Of a DNA stretch of 35,579 bases, positions 1 through 6,923 are shown piece after piece. Origin of the DNA: an uncultured Opitutaceae bacterium (lineage in GTDB: Bacteria > Verrucomicrobiota > Verrucomicrobiia > Opitutales > Opitutaceae). The notes below the pieces were generated by a model that searched no databases, was not told the DNA's origin, and was given only the letters and a program-made list of their open reading frames with translations. The stretch is from the NCBI GenBank assembly GCA_903952145.1, contig CAJBES010000204.1, positions 1-35,579 on the forward strand, written 5' to 3'. Made by a program: the position numbers and the translations under genes. The first letter of the stretch is position 1. Every line of letters starts with the position of its first letter.

Positions 1-164
1 CGGAAGACCGCTTCGAGACCCTGGGGGTTGCGCTGCTTTTCAGGCACGCCCTTCTGCAGAAAATCCAGATACGAAGTGATCTGGATTTCGATCAGGTTGG
101 GCGGTTGAATGACTTCGCGGAGTTTGCCGAAGTTAATTCGTTCGGAAGGAGTGCGGTCGGCCAT
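1..164 (-). CDS. rpoB: RNA polymerase beta subunit, N-terminal fragment
   Basis: Reading leftwards from the ATG at 164, the frame stays open to the window edge and gives 54 residues beginning MADRTPSERINFGKLREVI, followed by PPNLIEIQ and SYLDFLQ. This is the usual N-terminal start of bacterial RpoB, which together with RpoC forms the catalytic core of RNA polymerase. The rest of the gene lies outside the window. It is the last visible gene of the rplKAJL-rpoB cluster and sits 165 bases after rplL, behind a terminator-like hairpin. Recognition rests on the short N-terminal segment and on gene order, which agree. Confidence 0.93.
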   Translation of the reverse strand, partial: MADRTPSERINFGKLREVIQPPNLIEIQITSYLDFLQKGVPEKQRNPQGLEAVF

Positions 165-237
165 GGGAATTTCCGGTTGATTTAAGCAAAAAATGAAAGA
201 GGCACGCGCTCAGGGAGCGGTGCGAAAGCAACATAAA

Positions 238-287
238 CGAAAAAAGAAAAAGCCAAAGGACAGGCCGCGCGGAGAAACGGCCTGTCC
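238..287 (-). terminator. terminator-like attenuator between rplL and rpoB
   Basis: On the minus strand GGACAGGCCG and CGGCCTGTCC form a perfect 10-bp stem (258-267 with 278-287) around a 10-base loop. A T-rich run of about 20 bases, interrupted by GGC and single C residues, follows (257 down to 238). This matches an intrinsic terminator in weakened form. Partial termination between rplL and rpoB is the known way many bacteria make more L7/L12 than RNA polymerase subunits, so an attenuator role is a reasonable inference. Full termination is unlikely because rpoB has no other obvious promoter here. Confidence 0.65.
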
Positions 288-329
288 CGAAGTTTTCGGA
301 TGAACTGCGACGGAAAACGCCAAGCGGAC

Positions 330-683
330 TTACTTAAGCTCGACCTTGGCCCCGGCGGCCTCGAGCTTTTTCTTAATATCCTCGGCTTCGGTCTTGGAGG
401 CGCCTTCCTTGACGGGTTTGGGTGCAGCCTCAACGAGATCCTTGGCTTCTTTGAGACCCAAGCCGGTAATGGCGCGGACTTCCTTGATGACGCTGATCTT
501 GTTCGGACCCGCCTCGATGAGGACGACGTTGAACTCGGTCTTCTCTTCCGCGGGAGCGGCCGCGACGGCCGCGGCAGCGGAAACACCCCACTTGCCTTCA
601 AGGTCTTTGACAAGCGCGGCGAGATCGATGACCGACTGGCTCGAAAGCCACTCGATGACTTGGTCTTTGGTGATATTGCTCAT
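330..683 (-). CDS. rplL: 50S ribosomal protein L7/L12
   Basis: 117 residues, the normal family length. The N-terminal dimerisation helices (about 1-35) are followed by an Ala-rich hinge ([13 protein letters not shown], about 35-47) and the C-terminal factor-binding domain, with the conserved stretches [18 protein letters not shown] and [13 protein letters not shown]7/L12 forms the multimeric ribosomal stalk on L10 and recruits EF-Tu, EF-G and initiation factors. The ATG at 683 is the natural start. The gene lies 138 bases after rplJ, an unusually long gap that holds a hairpin, and is followed by an attenuator before rpoB, which fits the need for several copies per ribosome. Confidence 0.98.
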   Translation of the reverse strand: MSNITKDQVIEWLSSQSVIDLAALVKDLEGKWGVSAAAAVAAAPAEEKTEFNVVLIEAGPNKISVIKEVRAITGLGLKEAKDLVEAAPKPVKEGASKTEAEDIKKKLEAAGAKVELK

Positions 684-776
684 GATGTGATTACTCCTCG
701 GGCGGGCTAGCGGTTTCGGGAGGTGAAACGCGTTTAAGAGACGTATCCCCTAGCCTGCTCTTTTGGATGTTCTGAC

Positions 777-796
777 TTCCGGGCTCGCGCCCGGAA
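777..796 (-). promoter_or_regulatory. GNRA-capped hairpin in the rplJ-rplL spacer
   Basis: The minus strand reads TTCCGGGC, GCGA, GCCCGGAA: a perfect 8-bp GC-rich stem closed by a GCGA (GNRA) tetraloop. It lies 25 bases after the rplJ stop. No T-run follows, so it is not an intrinsic terminator. An mRNA-stability or processing element, or an anchor for translational control of rplL, are possible roles. The structure is read directly; the function is inferred. Confidence 0.5.
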
Positions 797-821
797 AAGG
801 GTTGAAATTTGAAGGTTGGTT

Positions 822-1319
822 TCAGGCGGCCGGAGCAGCAGACCGCTCCTTCATCACCTTGGCATCGAGCACGCGGACGAAGGCCGCAGCGTTGCTGCTG
901 AGGAGGCCGAGGAACTGCGCCCGCAGGGCCTCGAACGAGGGCAGGTCGGCGATCGTGGAGAGATCGGTGGCGCTGATAAGCTTCTGCTCCAGCACGCCGA
1001 CCTTAATCTCGAGTTTCTGCTTTTCCTCGAAGAATTTTTTAAGGATCTTCGCCACGCCGGCGGAGTTCTTGCCGCCGACCACCACTGCCGTCGGGCCAAT
1101 GAGTGCGCTTTCGAATGCGGGCAGGCCGAGGGCCTTGGCCGCAACGCGGAGCGAACTGTTCTTCACCACGTGGAACTCAGCCTTCTCGGCCTCGAGGCGT
1201 TTGCGCAGCTCGGCGACATCGGCGACGGTGACATTCGTGAAGTTGGCGAGGATGACGTAATCGGACTTCTTGAGGTGGGTCTCGACTTCAGTGATCAGAT
1301 ATTTTTTTTCAGCTCTCAT
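822..1319 (-). CDS. rplJ: 50S ribosomal protein L10
   Basis: 165 residues. It starts MRAEKKYLITEVETHLKKSD, with the conserved segments VILANFTNVTVADVAELRKRL, FHVVKNSSLRVAAK and GPTAVVVGG typical of L10. L10 anchors L7/L12 dimers at the ribosomal stalk base beside L11 and 23S rRNA. The final 30 residues are the helix expected to bind L7/L12 N-termini, ending in Ala-rich sequence. The ATG at 1319 is only 12 bases after the rplA stop, so there is no room for the long L10 leader that controls rplJL in enterobacteria and many other groups. Confidence 0.97.
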   Translation of the reverse strand: MRAEKKYLITEVETHLKKSDYVILANFTNVTVADVAELRKRLEAEKAEFHVVKNSSLRVAAKALGLPAFESALIGPTAVVVGGKNSAGVAKILKKFFEEKQKLEIKVGVLEQKLISATDLSTIADLPSFEALRAQFLGLLSSNAAAFVRVLDAKVMKERSAAPAA

Positions 1320-1331
1320 GGTCGTGACTCC

Positions 1332-2030
1332 TTAGTATTTGCTAAACTCCGCGGCGGCGATGCGCACAGCCGGGCTCATGCTCGACGAGACGGTGATGGA
1401 TTTGATGAACTGACCGCCCTTGAAGGTGGCGGGCTTGGCTTTGCCGATGGCCTCGATGACCGCCTGCACGTTTTCCAAGATCTGGGCGTTGGTGAAGGAG
1501 CGCTTGCCCACGCCGACGCCGATGTTGGCAGTCTTATCCATCTTGAACTCCACGCGGCCAGCCTTCACGGCTTTGATGCCGGCGGCGACATTGTCGGTCA
1601 CCGTGCCGCTCTTCGGATTGGGCATGAGGCCCTTGGGGCCGAGGACGCGAGCGAGGGTGCGGACCTGCTTCATGGCCTCGGTCGTCGCGATGGCGACATC
1701 GAAATCGAGCCAGCCCTCGTTGATCTTGGCCATGATATCCTGCAGGCCGGCATAGTCGGCACCGACTGCGATAGCCTCCTCCGGTTTGTCGGTGAAGACC
1801 ACAACGCGGACCTTCTTACCCGAACCGTTCGGCAACGGCGTGGTGCCGCGGACGTTTTGTTCGCCGGAGGTGGCGTTGACGCCCAGACGGATGGAAAGCT
1901 CGACGGTTTCGTCGAACTTGGCCTTGGGAAATTTGGCCAGAACTGCCACTGCTTCCGGCAGCGGATATTCCTTAGTGAGATCAGCAACCTTGACGGCGCT
2001 GACGTAGCGTTTGCTGTGTTTTATTGGCAT
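1332..2030 (-). CDS. rplA: 50S ribosomal protein L1
   Basis: 232 residues, the standard length. It shows the L1 signature: KFDETVELSIRLGV near the N-terminus, then VRGTTPLPNGSGK, GLMPNPKSGTVT and the C-terminal FKMDKTANIGVGVGK region. L1 binds 23S rRNA at the mobile L1 stalk beside the E site and helps deacylated tRNA leave. In many bacteria it also represses translation of its own operon by binding an mRNA site that mimics the rRNA. The 68-base rplK-rplA spacer or the rplK leader could hold such a site, but I could not identify one. ATG at 2030. Confidence 0.98.
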   Translation of the reverse strand: MPIKHSKRYVSAVKVADLTKEYPLPEAVAVLAKFPKAKFDETVELSIRLGVNATSGEQNVRGTTPLPNGSGKKVRVVVFTDKPEEAIAVGADYAGLQDIMAKINEGWLDFDVAIATTEAMKQVRTLARVLGPKGLMPNPKSGTVTDNVAAGIKAVKAGRVEFKMDKTANIGVGVGKRSFTNAQILENVQAVIEAIGKAKPATFKGGQFIKSITVSSSMSPAVRIAAAEFSKY

Positions 2031-2098
2031 TGATGACTCCTTGCGGTGCGAACGTCTGGACGGACTCCCGCGGTGAGTTGGTTGGGTTATGGACGAAA

Positions 2099-2524
2099 TT
2101 AGTCGACGACCTCGATGCCCATGTTGCGGGCGGTGCCGGCGATGACCTTGATACCTGCGGCCTCATCCTTGGCGTTCATGTCGGCCTTTTTGATCTTCCA
2201 GATCTCTGCCAGCTGCTTTTTGGTGACTTTGCCGACCTTGTCTTGGTTGGGTTTGCCCGAGCCGGAGGCGATGTTGGCGGCCTTCTTAAGCAGGACGGAA
2301 GCTGGGGGTGACTTGAGGATGAAGGTGAAACTCTTGTCGGTATACACCGTAATGACGACGGGCAGGATCATGCCATTCTGGTCTTTTGTCTTGGCATTGA
2401 ACTCTTTGCAGAACGTCATGATATTGACGCCTTTTGCACCGAGCGCGGGGCCGACCGGGGGCGCGGGGTTTGCGGCACCGGCAGGCAGTTGGAGACGGAT
2501 GTAACCTTGGATCTTCTTAGCCAT
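2099..2524 (-). CDS. rplK: 50S ribosomal protein L11
   Basis: 141 residues, exactly the usual length. It has the proline-rich N-terminal domain ([33 protein letters not shown]) and the C-terminal 23S rRNA-binding domain ending [11 protein letters not shown]11 binds the GTPase-associated centre of 23S rRNA, supports elongation factor action and is needed for the RelA-mediated stringent response. The ATG at 2524 follows nusG by 68 bases. Nothing unusual is seen. Confidence 0.98.
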   Translation of the reverse strand: MAKKIQGYIRLQLPAGAANPAPPVGPALGAKGVNIMTFCKEFNAKTKDQNGMILPVVITVYTDKSFTFILKSPPASVLLKKAANIASGSGKPNQDKVGKVTKKQLAEIWKIKKADMNAKDEAAGIKVIAGTARNMGIEVVD

Positions 2525-2592
2525 GTGAGTGGAAGTGGTGGATGGTTAGTTTGCGTTGGACGAACGTCGGCGGTTGTAAAGAGTGCGTCGCA

Positions 2593-3171
2593 TCACTCGG
2601 TGATACGTTGCACCTGCCAGTATTCGAGCTCGACCGGGGTGAATCGGCCAAAAATGGAAACAGAAATTTTGAGTTTACCCCGGTCGGGATCGATTTCGTC
2701 GATGCGTCCGGTGAGATTTGTGAAGGCGCCATCGGTGATTTTCACTTCCTCGCCTATGGCGTATTGGACTTTCGGAACTTCCTTGCCATTGGCCGCCTCG
2801 ATGCGGGCGCGGATTTCGTCAATCTCAGTCTGGCGCAATGCGGCGGGCGCCTCACCGCCGACAAAGCCGATGACCCCGGCGACTTCCTTCACAAAATACC
2901 ACGGCTTGTTGATGACCTTCTTGTCCTCGTCATAGAGCCGCACCTGGATGAAGACGTAGCCCGGGTAGAGTTTGCGCGTCTTGGTGGATTTCTTCCCATT
3001 TTTGACTTCGGAGACAATCTCCGTGGGCAGCAGCACCTCAAAGATGAAATCGTCCAGCTCCTCAACCTTCTTAAACTTCTCGATGTAGGCCTTCACCTTG
3101 TTCTCCTGGCCGGAGAGCGTGTGCAGGGCAAACCACTGGGCACCGGCGGGCGCGGTCGTCTGGGTGGGCAT
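2593..3171 (-). CDS. nusG: transcription termination/antitermination factor NusG
   Basis: 192 residues from the ATG at 3171; a GTG at 3180 would add three residues and would sit just 2 bases after the secE stop. The NGN domain starts with QWFALHTLSGQENKVKAYIEKF and includes YPGYVFIQVRLYDEDKK and the WYFVKEVAGVIGFVGG core. The C-terminal KOW domain follows (about 130-192), with EEVKITDGAFTNLTGRI. NusG binds the RNA polymerase clamp, suppresses pausing and links the enzyme to Rho or to ribosomal S10. It is preceded by secE, the standard order. Confidence 0.97.
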   Translation of the reverse strand: MPTQTTAPAGAQWFALHTLSGQENKVKAYIEKFKKVEELDDFIFEVLLPTEIVSEVKNGKKSTKTRKLYPGYVFIQVRLYDEDKKVINKPWYFVKEVAGVIGFVGGEAPAALRQTEIDEIRARIEAANGKEVPKVQYAIGEEVKITDGAFTNLTGRIDEIDPDRGKLKISVSIFGRFTPVELEYWQVQRITE

Positions 3172-3182
3172 GGCGGGCACGG

Positions 3183-3386
3183 TTAGCTGACAAACTTCGT
3201 GAACAGATCCACGAATTGGTAGAGTGAAAAGTCGCTGATGCCGGTGAAAACACCGAGGATGACGGCCGCAACCAGCACCACGATGGTGGAGTCGCGCAAT
3301 TCCGACTTGGTCGGCCAGGTGGCTTTTTGGAGCTCACCGACCATTTCACCGAAGAAGATGCGGGTGCTGCGGAACGGGTTTTTCAT
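3183..3386 (-). CDS. secE: preprotein translocase subunit SecE
   Basis: 67 residues from the ATG at 3386, beginning MKNPFRSTRIFFGEMVGELQK. The amphipathic segment with the SecE hallmark ATWPTKSELRDSTIVV is followed by one membrane span (about residues 36-58, VLVAAVILGVFTGISDFSLYQFV). This is the short single-span form found in most bacteria. SecE clamps SecY in the SecYEG channel. An in-frame start further upstream at 3431 would run into the tRNA-Trp gene and is rejected. It lies just after tRNA-Trp and before nusG. Confidence 0.95.
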   Translation of the reverse strand: MKNPFRSTRIFFGEMVGELQKATWPTKSELRDSTIVVLVAAVILGVFTGISDFSLYQFVDLFTKFVS

Positions 3387-3397
3387 GAACTTAATTT

Positions 3398-3473
3398 TGG
3401 CAGGCGCGGAGGGAATCGAACCCCCAACCAACGGTTTTGGAGACCGCTACTCTACCAATTGAGCTACACGCCT
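3398..3473 (-). tRNA. tRNA-Trp (anticodon CCA)
   Basis: The minus strand folds into a complete cloverleaf: acceptor AGGCGTG with CGCGCCT, D-arm GCTC/GAGT, anticodon arm GCGGT-CTCCAAA-ACCGT with anticodon CCA, and T-arm with GTTCGATTC. The discriminator base is G, and the 3' CCA is encoded (3398-3400). It lies between tuf and secE, a frequent place for tRNA-Trp in bacteria, and is probably cut from the tuf-secE transcript. Confidence 0.97.
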
Positions 3474-3498
3474 GTGTGATGGATTTTTAGACAACGCA

Positions 3499-3526
3499 GC
3501 CGAGGCTCCAAAAACGAAGCCTCGGC
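3499..3526 (-). promoter_or_regulatory. hairpin between tuf and tRNA-Trp
   Basis: GCCGAGGC and GCCTCGGC form a perfect 8-bp stem around a 12-base loop, 29 bases after the tuf stop and 25 bases before tRNA-Trp. A T-run lies in the loop but none follows the stem, so clean intrinsic termination is unlikely. It may protect the tuf mRNA 3' end once the downstream tRNA is processed out. The structure is seen; the role is inferred. Confidence 0.45.
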
Positions 3527-3555
3527 GGGTTGGGTTAAACGTTTGCAGGGCAGCG

Positions 3556-4746
3556 TTACTCGATGATCTCGGTGATACGACCCGCCCCGATGGTGCGACC
3601 ACCTTCGCGAATGGCAAACTTCTGGGTCTTTTCCATCGCAATCGGCACGATCAGCGCAATCTCCACCGCGATGTTGTCGCCGGGCATGATCATCTCGACA
3701 CCCGCGGGCAGTGTGACCACGCCCGTGACATCCGTCGTGCGGAAGTAGAACTGCGGACGGTAGCCGTTGAAGAACGGTGTATGCCGGCCACCCTCGTCCT
3801 TCGAAAGCACGTAGATTTCGGCCTTGGCTTTCGTGTGCGGAGTGATCGATTTGGGCGCCGCGATGACTTGGCCGCGCTCAATGCCGTCTTTTTCCACGCC
3901 ACGCAGCAGAATGCCGACGTTGTCGCCCGCCTGACCGCGATCAAGCAGCTTGCGGAACATTTCGATGCCTGTGACCACCGTTGTGGTCGTGTCGCGCAGG
4001 CCCACGATCTCAACGGCGTCGTTGAGCTTGCAAACGCCGCGTTCGATACGGCCGGTGGCAACCGTGCCGCGGCCGGTGATCGAAAACACGTCCTCAACGG
4101 ACATGAGGAAGGGCTTGTCCATCTCGCGCTGCGGCTCAGCGATCTCGGCGTCGATCGCATTCATCAGATCAGCGATCGCTTTTTCACCCTCTGGTTTGCC
4201 CTCAAGGGCGGCGGTGGCGGAACCGCGGATGATCGTGGCTTTGTCGCCGTCGAACTTGTATTTCGTAAGCAGCTCGCGGATCTCCATCTCGACAAGATCG
4301 AGGAGTTCGCTGTCATCGAGCAGGTCGACCTTGTTGAGGAACACCACGATATTCGGCACGCCGACTTGGCGGGCGAGGAGGATGTGTTCGCGGGTCTGGG
4401 GCATCGGGCCGTCGGCAGCGGAGACCACGAGGATCGCGCCGTCCATCTGCGCGGCGCCGGTGATCATGTTCTTGACGAAGTCGGCGTGACCAGGGCAGTC
4501 CACGTGAGCGTAGTGGCGCTTGTCCGACTCGTATTCGACGTGCGCCACGGCGATCGTGACCGTCTTTGTGGCGTCGCGCACAGTGCCACCCTTGGCGATG
4601 TCTGCGTAGGATTTGACCTCAGCGAGGCCTTTCCGCGCCTGACACGCCAGAATCGCAGCGGTCAGTGTCGTCTTGCCGTGATCGATGTGGCCGATAGTGC
4701 CGACGTTTACGTGCGGTTTTTTGCGTTCGAATGTGGCTTTAGCCAT
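3556..4746 (-). CDS. tuf: elongation factor Tu
   Basis: 396 residues, nearly identical in layout to well-known EF-Tu proteins. The G domain holds GHIDHGKT (19-26), DCPGH, NKVD and the GSA loop; domains 2 and 3 follow, with [13 protein letters not shown], and the protein ends in [19 protein letters not shown]-Tu with GTP delivers aminoacyl-tRNA to the ribosomal A site. It sits between tRNA-Thr and tRNA-Trp in the common thrT-tuf-trpT-secE-nusG arrangement and is probably transcribed from a promoter before tRNA-Thr. Only this copy is visible; a second tuf elsewhere cannot be excluded. Confidence 0.99.
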   Translation of the reverse strand: MAKATFERKKPHVNVGTIGHIDHGKTTLTAAILACQARKGLAEVKSYADIAKGGTVRDATKTVTIAVAHVEYESDKRHYAHVDCPGHADFVKNMITGAAQMDGAILVVSAADGPMPQTREHILLARQVGVPNIVVFLNKVDLLDDSELLDLVEMEIRELLTKYKFDGDKATIIRGSATAALEGKPEGEKAIADLMNAIDAEIAEPQREMDKPFLMSVEDVFSITGRGTVATGRIERGVCKLNDAVEIVGLRDTTTTVVTGIEMFRKLLDRGQAGDNVGILLRGVEKDGIERGQVIAAPKSITPHTKAKAEIYVLSKDEGGRHTPFFNGYRPQFYFRTTDVTGVVTLPAGVEMIMPGDNIAVEIALIVPIAMEKTQKFAIREGGRTIGAGRITEIIE

Positions 4747-4835
4747 GTTGAGTGTGGACGGATGTTTGGGTTTGGATGACGGAAAGTGACCTCTGGTTTA
4801 ACGTCTTAGAAGCCATTCGACGTGTTTTTCAGCAA

Positions 4836-4911
<76 letters not shown>

Positions 4912-4948
4912 AGACCAAGGGAGTGCCAAAAAACGGGAAAGAGGTGAG

Positions 4949-4977
4949 AAAGTGAAGGGGGCGTTTTTCCCCGTCAA
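4949..4977 (-). promoter_or_regulatory. candidate sigma-70 promoter for tRNA-Thr/tuf operon
   Basis: On the minus strand TTGACG (4977-4972) is a near-perfect -35 box. At a 17-bp spacing it is followed by CACTTT (4954-4949), a weak -10 that keeps only the key second-position A and last T. It lies about 40 bases before tRNA-Thr, where the operon promoter is expected. The poor -10 keeps confidence low. Confidence 0.35.
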
Positions 4978-5005
4978 CTGCAAATTTGCGTATTTCCCCT
5001 AAAAA

Positions 5006-5761
5006 CTACGGCCCCACGCAAACGCGATAAACTCCAGGGGACAAACGCCCGCCAATGCGCAGGGTATTGACGAGAAAATCTTGAATATACAAGTCAAGCC
5101 GCTCGTCGCCAGAGCGAATCATGATAGCGGGTGGACCGATCAGACCGGCGGCATCCACCGCCAGTAAAAACTCCAAGGGCCGCCAAACGCTCAGTGTCAA
5201 TTGGTCTACCGGGACCACCAAGATCATTATTTGGTGGCCATCGCTGGCTGATATCACTTCCACCCTAGCTCCTCGGCCGGTGAGATTTTGAATGCTAGGG
5301 TCGGTTCTGCCGATGCCTAGAAAAGGCTGCTGGGGTTCCAGCAATGCCAAGGCCTCGGATGCCTTGGTCGGCACTTCGATCACCGCGGGAAACGCCAGTG
5401 CCAACCCGACTTCACTAAAAGTGAGTTTAGGTCTATAATTTTCAAAGACCCGGTCTGTATGACGTATTAAGTTGTTTGGTAACGCTTTCCGCCCTACGTT
5501 CCATTCTGTAGGAAGAAACATTGGCGTTGGATCAAATAGCATAGCCTCCTCATTAAGCAAGGCATCACCGGAAACCGGGTCCAAGCGGGTCAGACCCATC
5601 GTAATACCTCCTTGCAACGCTGTGTGCGCCGATTCAGTGGCCGGTTTTGTCGCCTGCTCTGGCATGCGAAACAGCAACAGAAGGCTAGCAAACACAATTG
5701 CCGCCAGAAGCACCGCTAGCCCCCACATCCGGCGTTCTTCCCTGTCCAAACTCATTTTCAT
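5006..5761 (-). CDS. TonB-like single-pass membrane protein of the TPR-ExbBD operon
   Basis: 251 residues, not a confidently recognised family. It has a short charged cytoplasmic start (MKMSLDREERRMW), one membrane span (about 13-31, GLAVLLAAIVFASLLLLF) and a periplasmic part. The last 65 residues (PLEFLLAVDAAGLIG, then RSGDERLDLYIQDFLVNTLR, ending PGVYRVCVGP) follow the pattern of a TonB C-terminal domain: beta strand, SGD-LD helix, final strand. There is no Pro-rich linker and no His in the membrane span, both usual in TonB. The start overlaps the exbD stop by 4 bases (ATGA), so the two are translationally coupled. The gene is clearly richer in A+T than its neighbours, suggesting low expression or weaker codon selection. 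A TonB-type role is inferred from position and C-terminus. Confidence 0.6.
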   Translation of the reverse strand: MKMSLDREERRMWGLAVLLAAIVFASLLLLFRMPEQATKPATESAHTALQGGITMGLTRLDPVSGDALLNEEAMLFDPTPMFLPTEWNVGRKALPNNLIRHTDRVFENYRPKLTFSEVGLALAFPAVIEVPTKASEALALLEPQQPFLGIGRTDPSIQNLTGRGARVEVISASDGHQIMILVVPVDQLTLSVWRPLEFLLAVDAAGLIGPPAIMIRSGDERLDLYIQDFLVNTLRIGGRLSPGVYRVCVGP

Positions 5762-6216
5762 GGCCGGCTTGCACCGGATTCGGATCTCCCGGGTTCCATG
5801 GCTCCGACTACCACCCTAGTGAAACCAGCAGCATGGGCTGCACTGGCGATGTCGGTGAGGTCAGTGACCGGAACCTTGCTGGCGCTCACCCGCACGAGGA
5901 GGGAAGGTTGCTTGGCCTGCTTGGCCTGCACTGTCAGCCACTCACGCAATTGCTCGAAATTGATCGCTCCGTCATCGACAAAAATCAGCCCCGGTCGGAT
6001 GACGCTGATCACATGGGTCGTGCGCGAGGCGCCCGCCAGCGCCCCTGGCATCTCCGGCATGATGAAGTCCACTCCGAGACCTGGAGCCAGCACGAATGGC
6101 GAGCCGAACAGCATGAAAAACATCACGACCAACCCGCCGTTCACGAGAAACACAAAATCGAGGTTTCGCGGCGCGGGTCGCAAATGCGAGGCGAGGTCAA
6201 GTGGCCGTGTGATCAT
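5758..6216 (-). CDS. ExbD/TolR-family protein lacking the usual membrane aspartate
   Basis: 152 residues with the ExbD plan: a short cytoplasmic N-terminus, one membrane span (about 20-38, DFVFLVNGGLVVMFFMLFG), then a periplasmic domain starting SPFVLAPGLGVDFIMPEM and ending in an ExbD-like fold (IFVDDGAINFEQLREWL, LLVRVSASKVPVTDLTDIASAAHAAGF). In E. coli ExbD the span contains Asp25, essential for proton coupling. Here the matching stretch has Asn26 or a neighbouring Val, and the only Asp (residue 20) sits at the membrane edge. It overlaps exbB by 20 bases and the downstream TonB-like gene by 4, so the three are tightly coupled. Family assignment is good; energetic function is in doubt. Confidence 0.82.
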   Translation of the reverse strand: MITRPLDLASHLRPAPRNLDFVFLVNGGLVVMFFMLFGSPFVLAPGLGVDFIMPEMPGALAGASRTTHVISVIRPGLIFVDDGAINFEQLREWLTVQAKQAKQPSLLVRVSASKVPVTDLTDIASAAHAAGFTRVVVGAMEPGRSESGASRP

Positions 6217-6865
6217 GGGTTTGCACTGTCGGAGTGTCGCCGACGGGTGCGCGGTATTCCGTGAGCAGGTATTTCATGATTTCATTTCCCGCCCATTCCA
6301 CATCGCGGACAATCGACCGCACACGCCCTGTCAGGAAATGGTGCGCCAGATGCGCCGGGATCGCGAGTACCAGACCCCCGGACGTGCTCAAGAGTGCCTG
6401 CCACATGCCGTTCGCCAATGCGCTCGCAGGCATGTAGTCCTTCTCAAACGCGAAGAAGGTCGTCGCCATCCCGAGGATCGTGCCCAGCAGTCCGACCAGC
6501 GGCGCCACCTGCGCGAGTGCCGCGATGGAGCCTAACCGGCGCTCTAATGCCGGGATCTCCAGCACCGCCGCCTCCTGCACGTAAAAACGCATTTTGTCCG
6601 CATCGTCGTCAGCATGGAGCAGCGCAGCTTTTACCACCGCCGCCACCGGGCCCGGTGTCTCCTCGCACACTGTGAGCGCCTCCACGATGCGCCGCTTCGA
6701 CAGAATGTTTTTTATGCCGCCGATGAATTCTATGGACCGGATCTGGCCACGATGCAGGAACAGCGCTCGTTCCACGAAAAGCATGAACGCAACAAGCCCC
6801 ATCGCGAGCAGCACCCACATCATCGGGCCGCCCTTGGCAAATATACTGAATTCAAACAAAGACAT
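6197..6865 (-). CDS. ExbB/TolQ/MotA-family membrane protein with Glu-to-Gln change
   Basis: 222 residues with three membrane spans: about 14-33 (PMMWVLLAMGLVAFMLFVER), 117-136 (LAQVAPLVGLLGTILGMATT) and 153-176. The GLLGT motif, with Thr129, and the ALLST motif, with Thr161, correspond to E. coli ExbB Thr148 and Thr181. The conserved membrane glutamate of ExbB (Glu176, in EALLAT) is Gln156 here (QALLST; codon CAG at 6400-6398). ExbB forms the pentameric stator that, with ExbD, uses the proton gradient to drive TonB. The gene lies 58 bases after the TPR gene and overlaps exbD. The family is clear; loss of the key acid suggests a modified or uncoupled complex. Confidence 0.88.
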   Translation of the reverse strand: MSLFEFSIFAKGGPMMWVLLAMGLVAFMLFVERALFLHRGQIRSIEFIGGIKNILSKRRIVEALTVCEETPGPVAAVVKAALLHADDDADKMRFYVQEAAVLEIPALERRLGSIAALAQVAPLVGLLGTILGMATTFFAFEKDYMPASALANGMWQALLSTSGGLVLAIPAHLAHHFLTGRVRSIVRDVEWAGNEIMKYLLTEYRAPVGDTPTVQTHDHTAT

Positions 6866-6923
6866 TGGGGTAGGGTTTAGACCGCGCGCATGGGTTTAGG
6901 CAAACTTCCAAGTGGGCGCGCTT

